Shown here piece by piece: positions 16,683-26,104 of a stretch of DNA of 64,000 nucleotides. Position numbers and translations under genes: made by a program. The DNA comes from CAVUFH01 sp963740835 (GTDB lineage Bacteria > Actinomycetota > Acidimicrobiia > IMCC26256 > PALSA-610), in contig CAVUFH010000001.1 in NCBI GenBank assembly GCA_963740835.1, positions 1 through 64,000 on the forward strand, read 5' to 3'. A model generated the notes under the pieces. That model was not told the DNA's origin. It saw only the letters and a list, made by a program, of their open reading frames with translations, and did no database searches. Every line of letters begins with the position of its first letter. Position 1 is the first letter of the stretch.

Positions 16683-17611
16683 AGGGCGCTCCCCCGTACA
16701 TCGAAGCGGGTGCGCACGACGTCACCGAGGTAGTTCAGTGACAGCACCGTCATGAAGATGAAGAACGACGGCGCGAACACGATCCACGGCGCGTTCTGGA
16801 GGTCGCTCTGCCCGCCGGCGATGATCACACCCCACGTGACGGTCGGCGGCGGGACGCTCAAGCCGAGGATCGCCAAACCGCCCTCGGCGACGATGACGAC
16901 CGCGACGCCGAGCAGCGCGATCGAGAACATCGCGGGCAGCACGTTCGGCAGCACTTCCTTGAAGATGACGCGCCGGTCCTTGGCGCCCATCGCACGCGCG
17001 GCCATGACGAACTCGCGTTGCGCCCACGCCAGCGTGTTCGCGCGCGTGATGCGCGCGAGCACGGGTATCGACACGATGCCGAGCGTGAGGATGAGCGCCC
17101 GGAGCCGCTCGAAGGTCGTGGGCGGGTGGGTAAGGCTGTTGGGCGACAGCACCGCGATCAGCGTGAGGGCGAGGACGAGTGCGGGCAACGCGAGCAGGAT
17201 GTCGAAGCTGCTCGTCAACACGGTGTCGGTCTTGCCTCGGTAGTAGCCGGCCAGCAGCCCCAGGCCGCCACCGATGATGAGCGCGAACACGATCGCGGCC
17301 ACGCCGACGAGCAGCGAAACACGGGCGCCCCAGATGCACTGCGAGAACACGTCGCGACCGTTGCCGTCACCACCGAGGAACGAGCCGTGGAACGGGCCCT
17401 CGCGAACGATGTCGGGGTTGATCTTGTTCGGGTCGGGGATCGGCAGGATCGGCGCGAGGATCGCCGAGAGCGTGACGATCGCGAGCCAGCCGATCGACAA
17501 CCACGCGCCGAGGCCGAGCTTGCGCTTGGCCGGCAACTCCTCCGGTGTCAGCACGGACTGCGGCAGGGCCGCGTCGGCGATGACCGTGGTGAGGGGTTCG
17601 GTGGTGCTCAT
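16679..17611 (-). CDS. Peptide ABC transporter permease (OppC/DppC type)
   Basis: A 310-residue inner-membrane permease with six predicted spans: one N-terminal (LSIGWLAIVTLSAILAPIL) and a BPD_transp_1 domain from about residue 90. The EAA loop that touches the ATPases is EFVMAARAMGAKDRRVIFKEVLPN near residue 205. The extended N-terminal cytoplasmic stretch of about 35 residues is usual for OppC. It follows the OppB gene by 5 nt. Confidence 0.93.
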   Translation of the reverse strand: MSTTEPLTTVIADAALPQSVLTPEELPAKRKLGLGAWLSIGWLAIVTLSAILAPILPIPDPNKINPDIVREGPFHGSFLGGDGNGRDVFSQCIWGARVSLLVGVAAIVFALIIGGGLGLLAGYYRGKTDTVLTSSFDILLALPALVLALTLIAVLSPNSLTHPPTTFERLRALILTLGIVSIPVLARITRANTLAWAQREFVMAARAMGAKDRRVIFKEVLPNVLPAMFSIALLGVAVVIVAEGGLAILGLSVPPPTVTWGVIIAGGQSDLQNAPWIVFAPSFFIFMTVLSLNYLGDVVRTRFDVRGSAL

Positions 17612-17616
17612 CCGTC

Positions 17617-18576
17617 CTACCCGATGGCTCGCGTGTGCCGGATGCGCGGGTCCAGCACGGTGTAGAGGATGTCGACGAAGAAGTTCACCAGCACGTACGC
17701 GATCGCGATGATCGCGACCAGGCTCTGCACGGCGATGTACTGGCGGGCACCGATCGCATCGAAGATCTGCTTACCCAATCCCGGCAGTCCGTAGATGCGC
17801 TCGATGATGACCGCACCACCGATCAGCGTGCCGACGTTCAGGCCGGCCACCGTCAGCAGGGTCAGGCTCGACGGCCGGAGCGCGTGCCGCCAGAGGATGC
17901 GGGTGTTGCTGATCCCCTTGCTCTTTGCCATCAGGATGAAGTCCTCCTGCAGCGTCGCGATCATGTCGCTGCGCAACAAGCGGGTGTACACCGCGATCTG
18001 GCCCATGGCCAGGGTGATCGCAGGGAGGAGCATGTGGCGGAAGTGTTCAGCGGGATCCGTCCCGAAGGGGACGTACCCGCTTCCTGGTAAGAGCCCCCAT
18101 CGCACGGCGAGGAAGTACACGAGTACGTACGCCAGCACGAAGTTCGGGATCGAGATGAACGCGAACGCGCCCGTGTTCGAGGCCTTGTCGAAGATACCGC
18201 TCGCCCGGTAGGCCGAGAAGATGCCGAGCGGGATGGCGACCACCAGGGTGAGCACCTGCACGTAGAGCATCAGCTGCAGCGAGACGCCGAGCCCGTTCCA
18301 GGCGTCGTTCGCCACGGGATCGACGACCTGGGGGCCCCGGTAGTAGTTGCCGAGATCACCCGTCGCGAAGTTGCCGAGCCAGGTGACGTACCGCTCATAG
18401 AACGGCTGATCGAGCCCGAGCTGCTCGGTGATGCTGTCGCGCTGCTCTTGCGTGGCGAACGGCGCAATCGTCTTGACCGGGTCACCGGGCAGGAACTCCA
18501 GCAGGACGGACGTGAAGAACGTGACAACGATCAACACGACCACGAGCTGCGCGATCCGTCTCAGGATGGCTCGCAA
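17617..18576 (-). CDS. Peptide ABC transporter permease (OppB/DppB type)
   Basis: A 319-residue permease with an N-terminal anchor (LVVVLIVVTFFTSVLLEFLPGDP) carrying the family motif LPGDP, then five further spans. The EAA loop is DFILMAKSKGISNTRILWRHALRPS near residue 215, followed by GGAVIIERIYGLPGLG, a hallmark of OppB/DppB. It pairs with the OppC gene to form the channel. Confidence 0.94.
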   Translation of the reverse strand: MRAILRRIAQLVVVLIVVTFFTSVLLEFLPGDPVKTIAPFATQEQRDSITEQLGLDQPFYERYVTWLGNFATGDLGNYYRGPQVVDPVANDAWNGLGVSLQLMLYVQVLTLVVAIPLGIFSAYRASGIFDKASNTGAFAFISIPNFVLAYVLVYFLAVRWGLLPGSGYVPFGTDPAEHFRHMLLPAITLAMGQIAVYTRLLRSDMIATLQEDFILMAKSKGISNTRILWRHALRPSSLTLLTVAGLNVGTLIGGAVIIERIYGLPGLGKQIFDAIGARQYIAVQSLVAIIAIAYVLVNFFVDILYTVLDPRIRHTRAIG

Positions 18577-18633
18577 CTCGCCCTCGCTAGCTTTCCGACC
18601 CGGCGAACACCGATCGTGACTCCTTGCTCGTGC

Positions 18634-20340
18634 CTACTTGCTGATCCAGATGCCCGACACGGGCGCGCCGGTGGGCAGACCCGGGAACGGACCGCTCCCG
18701 TCGGGGAGGTCCGGGCCGAGTAAGCCGTGCACGTTGGTCTGACTGGCGATGGACCAGATCGTGTACGACGCCCAGATGTTCCACAGCTGGTCGGCGAACC
18801 GCTTGTTGAGGTCCTCGTAGATCGTCTTGCGCTTGCTCTCGTCGAGGGTCGTGCGACCCTCGTCGAGCAGCTTGTTGATCTCCGGGTCGTCGAACCGGCC
18901 GAAGTTGACGGGGTTGGTGAAGTTCCCGTCCCCGCCCTTACCGTTGTACCACCACACGTACTGGGTGTCGGGGTCTGCGCCCGGGTGGTTGCGCCACGTG
19001 ACGGCCTGGAAGTCACCGCCGATCGCGACGTTGATCAACTGACTCTGGTCGGCGATCGGCTGCAAGTTGACCTTCACGCCGATGTCGCCCATCAGCTGCT
19101 GGTACAGCTGCGCGGTGGCAGTCGTGTCCGGGTCGCCCGCGTGGGTGAGCGTGAACGTCAGATCCTGGCCGGTATCCGCCTTGTACTTTGCGACCAGATC
19201 CTTCGCCTTCTGCGCGTCGTAATCGGGGAAGCCGGCGTTCTTCAGGTAGCCGACGTTGCCGGGTGCGAACGGACCCTGCGCGAGCGTCGGGATGTCGGCG
19301 GCGCGGATCTTGTTCACCGCTTCGCGGTCGATGCCGTACGCGAGCACCTGGCGCGCGGTCAGGTTGTCGAACGGCGGCTTCGACGCGTTCAACATGATGT
19401 AACCGATCTCGCCGTACTTGTCGGACTCGAGGTCGGAGAGCGAACCTTCCTTGGCCTTCTCGCGGATCTCCTTGATGTTCAACGAATCGGAGGTGTGGAT
19501 GACGTTGAAGTCACCGCTCTCGAGTGAGTTCAACCGGGCCCGGCCGTCCTCGAGCGGCTTGAACGTGATCTTGTCGAGGTACGGCAACTGGTTGCCGTCC
19601 TTGTCCTTCTGCCAGTAGTTCTTGTTCTTCACCGCGACGAACGCGTCGTTGACGGTCCAGCTCTGCTCGACGAACGGACCGGTCCCGATGAGGTCCTTGT
19701 TGCATTCCTCCGAGTCGAGCTGGGCCTGACCCATCATCCCGACGCGACCGCTGCCCCACAGGAACCACGGGAACGCCGCCCACGGGGTCTTCGTGGTGAC
19801 CTTGACGGTCAGCGGGTCGACGACGTCGACGCTCGCCACGTTGTTGAACGTGAACGTGAACAGCAGCGGGTTCCGCGCCGGGTACGCACCCCGGTACGCG
19901 TCGAGGTTGTTCTTCACGACGGTGGCGTCGAGCGCGGTGCCGTCACTGAACTTGATGTTGGGCCGGAGCTTGATCGTCCACTCGGTGGCTTCGGGGTTCG
20001 ACGTGACCGACTCTGCAAGGAACGGTTTGATGTCGCCGTTCTCGTCCGGTGCGGTCAGCGTGTCGTAGATCGCGCGCGCGACCTGGATGCCGGAGATCGC
20101 GAGTTGCGCCTCGGCGAGGCAGTAACCACCGGTCGTCTCGGCCTCGAGGCCGTACGTGATCGAACCGCCTTCGACCGGCTTGCCCTCGTCACCGCTGCCG
20201 CCGCCGGCACTGGTGCTGCCGGAGCCGCCGCTGCTGCTGTCGTCGCCCCCGCCGCCGCAGGCGGCCGCGATCAGTACCAACGCGAGCACGGGCGCGATCC
20301 AACGGAGTGCGCTTCTGCGCAACGTCACCCTGTGAGTCAC
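18634..20340 (-). CDS. Peptide ABC transporter substrate-binding lipoprotein (SBP family 5)
   Basis: A 568-residue extracytoplasmic binding protein. The signal peptide ends in the lipobox LIAAAC, so it is anchored by a lipidated cysteine near residue 26. A Gly/Ser-rich linker follows (GGGGDDSSSGGSGSTSAGGG). The SBP_bac_5 domain shows TEWTIKLRPNIKFSDGT and the late WASYTIWSIA block. It is the first gene of the Opp operon and sets substrate choice, probably peptides, though this family also binds nickel, sugars and other ligands. The GTG at 20340 is chosen since GGGGGG precedes it; the upstream ATG lacks a signal-peptide pattern. Confidence 0.92.
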   Translation of the reverse strand: MTHRVTLRRSALRWIAPVLALVLIAAACGGGGDDSSSGGSGSTSAGGGSGDEGKPVEGGSITYGLEAETTGGYCLAEAQLAISGIQVARAIYDTLTAPDENGDIKPFLAESVTSNPEATEWTIKLRPNIKFSDGTALDATVVKNNLDAYRGAYPARNPLLFTFTFNNVASVDVVDPLTVKVTTKTPWAAFPWFLWGSGRVGMMGQAQLDSEECNKDLIGTGPFVEQSWTVNDAFVAVKNKNYWQKDKDGNQLPYLDKITFKPLEDGRARLNSLESGDFNVIHTSDSLNIKEIREKAKEGSLSDLESDKYGEIGYIMLNASKPPFDNLTARQVLAYGIDREAVNKIRAADIPTLAQGPFAPGNVGYLKNAGFPDYDAQKAKDLVAKYKADTGQDLTFTLTHAGDPDTTATAQLYQQLMGDIGVKVNLQPIADQSQLINVAIGGDFQAVTWRNHPGADPDTQYVWWYNGKGGDGNFTNPVNFGRFDDPEINKLLDEGRTTLDESKRKTIYEDLNKRFADQLWNIWASYTIWSIASQTNVHGLLGPDLPDGSGPFPGLPTGAPVSGIWISK

Positions 20341-20461
20341 CGATACCCCCCGGTACCAAGAAGTGTGCAAACCCTGACGTTGTGACCGAGGTCACATTGG
20401 CGGAGTGTAGAGGGGCAACGTACGGATCGCTCGTCACCCTGTCAAAGATGACGCGTCTTGA

Positions 20462-21976
20462 TCAGGCGACGATTGCGGTGTTGACCCGGACCTCCCCGGC
20501 CGGCCCGGTGACCGTGTGCGGCGCGAGCTCCACTCGCCGGCCGACCAGCTCGCGCTCCTCGGCGCCCCGGCACGCGTCGGCATCAGTGAGGCGCGCGTAG
20601 GTACGAGCGCCGTCCATGTCGCAGACGAGCAGGGCCGACTCGGGCGATCCGTCTTGCCCGTGCACGACCGAATAGGCGACCACGGTCGCGTCGCCCGTGT
20701 GCTCCGCGACCACCGGCACCGGCACGTTCGCATCGAGCTGACGCTGGATCGCGACGGTGTCGGGTGGCGTGAGCGAACCCGGTGTCGTCGAATAGACGCC
20801 GTAGACGTGCTTCGTCATATGCATCCCGACGCCGCTGACCGCGCCGAACGCGCCCGGATCGGCGCGCAGCACATCGGTGAGCTTCGCGATCGCGTGCACC
20901 AGGTATCCACTGCCCGGACCGCCGTGGTACGGCAGGCCGCCCGTGACCGTGAGGCCGCGGGGGTCGCGGGGTGAAAGGCCGAGGGCATCGCACGCGAAGT
21001 GCAGCGAACTGCCGAAGCACGAGTAGAGGTCCAGGTGGCGAACGTCGTCGACGCCGATCCCGGCCGCGGCGAACGCATTGGCCGCGGCGGCGTTCATCGC
21101 CGGCGACCGCCACATCTCGGGCCGCGCCGCGACGAGCACCGGATCGGTCGCAGAGCAGTAGCCGCGGAGGTAGACGCGCTGCTCGGCCGGCACGCCCAGT
21201 GCATCGGCCCGCTCGTGGGTTGCGACGACGACCGCCGCCGCCATGTCGACGTCCATCACCGACACCATGTACTTGGTGTACGGGTAGCCGACCATCCGAT
21301 TGTCGGGCCGCACCGTGGCGATGTCTGCGACGGAGCGAGCAATCGGGTACCAGGCGTCGGGATTGGCCGCCGCGATCTCGGTCATCGGCGCCAGCATCTC
21401 GGCGATCCCCCGCCGGTAGGGCTCGAGCTGTTCGCCGCGGTGGCCGCGCCGCGCGTTCTCGAACACCGCGAACGTGAGCCACGCCTGGAACACCTCGTGC
21501 GCGACCTCGACCGGGTCCGGCGGCGACTCCCACGGGAACGGCCGGCGGTCGGCCGGCGGGAACGAATAGGCCGGTCGCTCGCCGCGCTTCTTGAACGCGC
21601 GCTTCGTGGCGAGCGCCTCCGCGCTGGTGATGAGCGCGAGGTCCTGCTCCCCTGCGAGCATCCGCTCGGCAGTCGCGTTCACCAGCTGCTGACCCATCGT
21701 GCCGCCGATGCCCGAGTAGAAGGGTTGCTTGGGGTCGGCACCGAGCCGGTCCGCGAGCCGCGCGACTGCGTCGTCGTACTGCCACGTCTGGCTGTAGACG
21801 ATGTTCACTCCATCGAGGTGCTCGACGAGGTCCGGGCGGCCGGTATCGGCCGCGGCCGCGCGCGCGACGTGCTCCCACATCGCGAGCGGTTCCGGCGCGC
21901 CTTCTGTGCCGACGTCTTCCGGGTGCCACGTGTGTCGCGCCACCCCGATGATGCACGGACTCCGCGGGTCGGTCAC
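20462..21976 (-). CDS. Thiolase-superfamily acetyl-CoA acetyltransferase-like protein
   Basis: A 504-residue thiolase-fold protein of the large actinobacterial group with an extra C-terminal beta domain. Visible blocks are IIGVARHTW, the thiolase substrate loop GIGGTMGQQLVNATAERML near residue 88, DLYSCFGSSLHFACDALGLSP near residue 325, and GGLPYHGGPGSGYLVHAIAKL near residue 350. The usual nucleophile cysteine of thiolases (in N-x-x-C-x-S-G) is not seen at the expected loop, so classical thiolytic activity is doubtful. The GTG at 21976 lies 10 nt after the enoyl-CoA hydratase stop; the pair reads as a small beta-oxidation-like operon. Confidence 0.82.
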   Translation of the reverse strand: MTDPRSPCIIGVARHTWHPEDVGTEGAPEPLAMWEHVARAAAADTGRPDLVEHLDGVNIVYSQTWQYDDAVARLADRLGADPKQPFYSGIGGTMGQQLVNATAERMLAGEQDLALITSAEALATKRAFKKRGERPAYSFPPADRRPFPWESPPDPVEVAHEVFQAWLTFAVFENARRGHRGEQLEPYRRGIAEMLAPMTEIAAANPDAWYPIARSVADIATVRPDNRMVGYPYTKYMVSVMDVDMAAAVVVATHERADALGVPAEQRVYLRGYCSATDPVLVAARPEMWRSPAMNAAAANAFAAAGIGVDDVRHLDLYSCFGSSLHFACDALGLSPRDPRGLTVTGGLPYHGGPGSGYLVHAIAKLTDVLRADPGAFGAVSGVGMHMTKHVYGVYSTTPGSLTPPDTVAIQRQLDANVPVPVVAEHTGDATVVAYSVVHGQDGSPESALLVCDMDGARTYARLTDADACRGAEERELVGRRVELAPHTVTGPAGEVRVNTAIVA

Positions 21977-21986
21977 CGCGCCGACC

Positions 21987-22907
21987 TCATCGTGACTGCC
22001 ACACCGGCTTGCGCTTCTCGGCGAAGGCCTTCGGACCTTCCTTCGCGTCCTCGGTCTGGAAGATCTTCGAAGAGAGCCGACTCTCCTTCTCGAAGGGCGT
22101 GCGGAGCTCCTTGCGCAGTCCGTCCAGGACCTCGACGACCGCGGCGGGATCTGCGCCCGCGGCGACAAGGTCGCGCAACTGCGTCACCGCAGATCTGAGC
22201 TGTGCGGTGACGTCCTCGTCGGCGTACAGGCCCTGCAATGCGCTCTGCTTCGTGGCCTGCACCGCGAGCGGTGCGTTGGCGATGATCCGCTCGGCGAACT
22301 CGTGCGCCGTGTCGAGGAGCTGGTCTTGCGGCACCACCGCGTTGAGCAGGCCCATCTCGTAGGCACGCTGCGCAGGGATGAGGTCCGCGCACAGCAGGAA
22401 CTCCATGGCTTGCGGCCACGGGATCTGGCGCGGCAACCGCACCGTGGTACCGCCGCCCGCGAACAGGCCGCGCTTCGGCTCCATCACCGCGAACTTCGCT
22501 TCCGGGCAGGCGACGCGGATGTCGACGCCGCCGATCATCTCCATGCCGCCCGCGGTGCAGAACCCGTTGACCGCGGCGATCACCGGCTTGTAGAGCGGCC
22601 AGTTGCGCAGCACCGCGCGCGTGCCGTCATCCAGCCGGTAGCCGTTGACCTCGGTCAGGCCTTCATCCGCGATCTGCTTCTGGAACTTCGTGATCTCGGG
22701 GATGTAACGCTTCAGATCTGCGCCGGTGAAGAACGCGTCGCCGACGCCGGTGATGATCGCGACCCAGGTGTCGTCGTCGGTCGCGAACCGCTCCCACGCT
22801 TCGCGCAGCAGCTTGAAGTGCTCCATGTCGCACGAGTTGCGAGCTTCCGGGCGGTCGATCGTGATGCGGACGACGTGATCGCCGTCCGGCTCGTAGTGGA
22901 TCGGCAT
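21987..22907 (-). CDS. Enoyl-CoA hydratase/isomerase family protein (crotonase)
   Basis: A 306-residue crotonase-fold enzyme acting on CoA thioesters. The N-terminal block is ITIDRPEARNSCD, the first oxyanion segment GDAFFTGADLKRY near residue 58, the second PVIAAVNGFCTAGGMEMIGGVDIRVA near residue 107 (the helix with the oxyanion glycine), and the later KFAVMEPKRGLFAGGG replaces the second catalytic Glu region. It is longer than the typical 260 residues by an insert near residue 75. Product and substrate cannot be set. ATG at 22907 is the first in-frame start where similarity begins. Confidence 0.88.
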   Translation of the reverse strand: MPIHYEPDGDHVVRITIDRPEARNSCDMEHFKLLREAWERFATDDDTWVAIITGVGDAFFTGADLKRYIPEITKFQKQIADEGLTEVNGYRLDDGTRAVLRNWPLYKPVIAAVNGFCTAGGMEMIGGVDIRVACPEAKFAVMEPKRGLFAGGGTTVRLPRQIPWPQAMEFLLCADLIPAQRAYEMGLLNAVVPQDQLLDTAHEFAERIIANAPLAVQATKQSALQGLYADEDVTAQLRSAVTQLRDLVAAGADPAAVVEVLDGLRKELRTPFEKESRLSSKIFQTEDAKEGPKAFAEKRKPVWQSR

Positions 22908-22957
22908 GCGGGCGACGTTAGCTCCGAACCTGACGTTGGCGTCACCTCCGCGCGAGG

Positions 22958-23947
22958 ATGACCGCGATGGCACCCACTCGCCCGACTGCGTTCGTGACCG
23001 CGCCCTTCCGCGGTGAAGGGATGGACACGCTGCAGTCACTCGCAGACGTCGTCTACGACCCGTGGATCGAACAGGTGCCGTTGCGCCTGCTCGACGGCGA
23101 GAAGCTGGCGGCGCGCATCCGTGAACACGGGGCCGAGATCCTCATCGTCGAATCCGACTTCGTGCACGCACCGGTCTTCGACTGCGACTTGCGCGTGATC
23201 GGATCGTGCCGGGGCGATCCCAACAACGTTGACATCGCGGCCGCGACCGCGGCGAAGATCCCGGTGCTGCACGCGCCGGGCCGCAATGCCGACGCGGTGG
23301 CGGAGATGACGGTCGCGCTGCTGTTCGCGGCGAACCGGTTCGTCGTGCCCGCCGATCGCGACGTGCGCGCGGGCGAGGTCTACGCCGGCGGCAAGATCCC
23401 CTACCAGCGCTACCGGGCCTGGCAGCTCGCGGGCCGCACGGCCGGCATCGTCGGTCTCGGCGCCGTGGGCCGGGCGACGCAGTGGCGGCTGCAAGGACTC
23501 GGCATGCGCGTGCTCGCGTACGACCCCTACAACCCGGACGCCACCCACACCTCGCTCGACGACATGCTTCCGCAGTGCGACGTCGTGTCGATGCACGCGG
23601 TCGTCACGCCCGAGACCAAGAACCTGATGGGGGCGAAGCAGTTCGCGCTGATGAAGGAACGGTCGATCTACGTGAACAGCGCTCGCGCGCTGCTCCACGA
23701 CATCGACGCGCTGACCGCGGCGCTGCAGTCGGGCCACCTCGCGGGCGCGGGGCTCGACCACTTCAAGGGCGAGAACCTCGCGACCGACGATCCGCTCTGC
23801 GCGATGAACAACGTCGTCCTCACACCACACATCGGCGGCGCGACGTACGACACCGAAGCGAACCACTCGAAGCTGATCGCCGACGACGTCGCCCGGCTGC
23901 TCGACGGCGAGCGACCCGTCCACTGCGTGAACCCCGAGGTGCTGTGA
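22958..23947 (+). CDS. D-isomer specific 2-hydroxyacid dehydrogenase family protein
   Basis: An NAD(P)-dependent dehydrogenase of 329 residues, like phosphoglycerate or phosphonate dehydrogenases. The Rossmann motif is GIVGLGAVGRATQWRL (near residue 165), followed by VLAYDPYNPD, so an acidic residue favours NAD. The catalytic arginine is in YVNSARALLHD (near residue 245) and the histidine in LTPHIGGATYDT. The usual G-x-G-x-D-N-V-D turn is CRGDPNNVD. The next gene is a class II aldolase that starts within its stop codon; such pairs are common in four- and five-carbon sugar acid pathways. ATG at 22967 with GAGG 9 nt upstream is an equally good start. Confidence 0.87.
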   Translation: MTAMAPTRPTAFVTAPFRGEGMDTLQSLADVVYDPWIEQVPLRLLDGEKLAARIREHGAEILIVESDFVHAPVFDCDLRVIGSCRGDPNNVDIAAATAAKIPVLHAPGRNADAVAEMTVALLFAANRFVVPADRDVRAGEVYAGGKIPYQRYRAWQLAGRTAGIVGLGAVGRATQWRLQGLGMRVLAYDPYNPDATHTSLDDMLPQCDVVSMHAVVTPETKNLMGAKQFALMKERSIYVNSARALLHDIDALTAALQSGHLAGAGLDHFKGENLATDDPLCAMNNVVLTPHIGGATYDTEANHSKLIADDVARLLDGERPVHCVNPEVL

Positions 23948-24604
23948 TGGCAGGCGTGAAGGGCACGGCCGACGAGATCACGGCCGATCTGCTCTGGGTC
24001 GCGCAGGAGAGTCTGCGCACGAACCTGGTGCATGGCACCGCCGGCAACTTCTCTGCCCGCCTCCCCGACGGCAACGTCGTGCTCACGCCCTCGTCACTCG
24101 CGTACGAGACGATGACACTCGACGATCTCGTCGTCACCGATCTCGATGGCAACGTGCTCGAAGGTGAACGCCATCCGACCACCGAGAAGGCACTCCACCT
24201 CTCCTGCTTGAAGAAGTACGACGACATCCACGCAGTCATCCATTGCCACGCGAAGTTCTGCACGATGTTCGCGATCACCCACCAGCCGATCCCGTGCGTG
24301 ATCGAAGAGGTCGACGTGTTCGTCGGCGGTGACGTCCCCGTCGCGAACTACGAATTCACCGGCTCGCAGGAGCTCGCGGACGAGGTGTCGAAGTGGGTCG
24401 GCGACCGCGCCGCGGTGCTGATGGCCAACCACGGCCTGCTCACCGTCGGCAAGTCACCGAAGGACGCGCTCGAAGATCGCCAACCTGGTCGAGATCACCG
24501 CGGAGATGGTGTGGGGCGCGAAGTCGCTCGGCCCGCTCGTCCCGCTCCCCGATTCGACCAAAGCGAAGATGGCCCCGATCTACAAGATGCTCCGCGGCAT
24601 GTAG
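23947..24604 (+). CDS. Class II aldolase/adducin family protein (one-base frameshift)
   Basis: A zinc-dependent aldolase fold related to L-fuculose-phosphate aldolase; 218 residues after correction. It has VHGTAGNFSAR near residue 28 (phosphate loop), the acid/base Glu in HPTTEKALHL near residue 78, the zinc histidines in VIHCHAKFC (near residue 97) and NHGLLTVGKS (near residue 160). An extra G at 24472 shifts the frame; without it the tail reads DALKIANLVEITAEMVWGAKSLG, normal for the family. It starts on the stop codon of the dehydrogenase gene and abuts a convergent gene without spacer. Confidence 0.86.
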
Positions 24605-24973
24605 CTACTCGGGCCAGTCGATCTGCTCTTCGGGGACGCCGCTGGTGCGTCCGTAGTCGACCGCCTCGTCCCGACCTGCACGATCGCCGCGCGCGTATCT
24701 GAAGACACGACGTGCGAAGACGACGAACGTCTCATCGTCGGTCCGAAAGTCGCAGTACCAGCCACCCTTGTCGTCGAGCGCACGGCTGAGCGCGTCAGCG
24801 AGTCGCTCACACTGGTCATCGGCCGCGGTGAACTCGACGAACGTCCACGCGCGCGGCTGTCCCGCGTCGACGGCACCCACATCCGCGCGCGCGACCTTCG
24901 TGACCTGGAGCGCCATACCGTCGAGCACACTCCCGACGCGCAGGCTCTCCGCGATCAACGTCCCGACGATCAT
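24605..24973 (-). CDS. Conserved hypothetical protein
   Basis: A 122-residue protein without recognised domain. It begins MIVGTLIAESLRVGSVLDG and contains the motifs GGWYCDFRTDDETFVVFARRVFRY and GVPEEQIDWPE, whose regular spacing and codon use look like a real gene. No membrane span, signal peptide or metal motif is seen. Its stop codon directly abuts that of the convergent aldolase gene. Confidence 0.65.
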   Translation of the reverse strand: MIVGTLIAESLRVGSVLDGMALQVTKVARADVGAVDAGQPRAWTFVEFTAADDQCERLADALSRALDDKGGWYCDFRTDDETFVVFARRVFRYARGDRAGRDEAVDYGRTSGVPEEQIDWPE

Positions 24974-25362
24974 GCGTGGTCTCGCACGGCATCACCGTAC
25001 TGAGCGCGGCACGACGCCTCGGCCGCGCGTAGGTTCCAGACATCGCCTCCGCGTTTGGTGCAGCCGAGTTGTGCAACGCAGTTCCGAGCGCCTGTCCGAT
25101 TGCGCAGGTCGTTGGGCCACGATCGCGCGGGTGGCATCACCGGCGACGTCACATATGTCGTCACCCCGGGGCCGTCACTCGAGCTGAAGTGCGCGAGATC
25201 GGCAGTTCGCCGTCGTACGTACAAGCGTTTGGACGGTTCATGTCGCTCTGACGACGCAAAGCGTCCAAACGGTCGGTGACGAGCGATCTCCCTCCAGCCG
25301 TCGGCCGGCGGATGTGAAAGGGCGATGGCTCTGGTACCGCGCGCTCGGGCGGCGACGCGCGA
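24974..25362. other. Intergenic region with one inverted repeat
   Basis: I see no convincing gene here. An inverted repeat, CGTTTGGACG (25226-25235) and CGTCCAAACG (25262-25271), has perfect 10-bp arms 26 nt apart and could be an operator pair or the base of an RNA stem. Short open frames in this stretch lack normal codon bias or similarity to families I know. Confidence 0.5.
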
Positions 25363-26016
25363 TCAGCGCTTGCGGGCGAGGGTGAGGCCGTCGGCCAGCG
25401 GGAGCATGACGACGTCGACGCGGTCGTCGCTCGCGACGAAGTCGTTGAAGGCCTTGATGGCCTTGGTGTTGTCGTCATTGGCCTTGTCGTCGATGACTGC
25501 GCCGCTCCAGAGGACGTTGTCGACGCCGATCACGCCGTTCGGCCGCATGCGCGGCAGCAGCGCCTCGTAGTAGTTGCGGTAGTTCGGCTTGTCGGCGTCG
25601 ATGAAGGCGAAGTCGATGGAAGCGTCTGCGGGCAAGGACTCGAGCGTCTCGACACCGGGGGCGATGCGGAGCTCGATGCGATCCTCCACGCCGGCCTTCT
25701 GCCAGTACTTGCGCGCGATCGACGTCCATTCCTCGGAAACGTCGCAACAGAGCAAGTGACCGTCGGCCGGGAGGCCGCGAGCGATGCACAGCGACGAGTA
25801 GCCGGTGAACGTCCCGACCTCGACCGCGCGCTTCGCACCGATCATGCGCGTGAACATGGTCAGGAACGTGCCCTGCTCCGGCGCGACCTGCATGTTGGCG
25901 ATTCCACCGAGCTGGCTGGTCTCTTCGATGAGCGCTCGTTGCACGTTGTCCGGCGGGGTTCCGTGAGCGACGAGGTACGCGTGGGCCTCTTCGGTGAGGA
26001 AGAACGACTTCGGCAT
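25363..26016 (-). CDS. SAM-dependent O-methyltransferase (family 3, caffeoyl-CoA OMT-like)
   Basis: A 217-residue class I methyltransferase. Motif I is AVEVGTFTGYSSLCIARGL (near residue 64), then LLCCDVSEEWTSIARKYWQ, the metal-binding IDFAFIDADKPNYRNYYE (near residue 133) and VDNVLWSGAV (near residue 163). These match the divalent-cation dependent catechol-type O-methyltransferases. Acceptor unknown. Monocistronic, divergent from the MFS-LivF gene across 88 bp. Confidence 0.92.
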   Translation of the reverse strand: MPKSFFLTEEAHAYLVAHGTPPDNVQRALIEETSQLGGIANMQVAPEQGTFLTMFTRMIGAKRAVEVGTFTGYSSLCIARGLPADGHLLCCDVSEEWTSIARKYWQKAGVEDRIELRIAPGVETLESLPADASIDFAFIDADKPNYRNYYEALLPRMRPNGVIGVDNVLWSGAVIDDKANDDNTKAIKAFNDFVASDDRVDVVMLPLADGLTLARKR

Positions 26017-26104
26017 GGGCGCAACCTAGCGCCGGACGCTCAGCTGACACGCGTGTCAGGGAACGGTACGCTGCCGCCGCGCCTGCATCCTTGGGGGGAC
26101 CAGC

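Noticed and set aside
25055..25279. Small open frame upstream of the O-methyltransferase region
   Set aside because: No ribosome site, no recognisable motif and poor codon bias.
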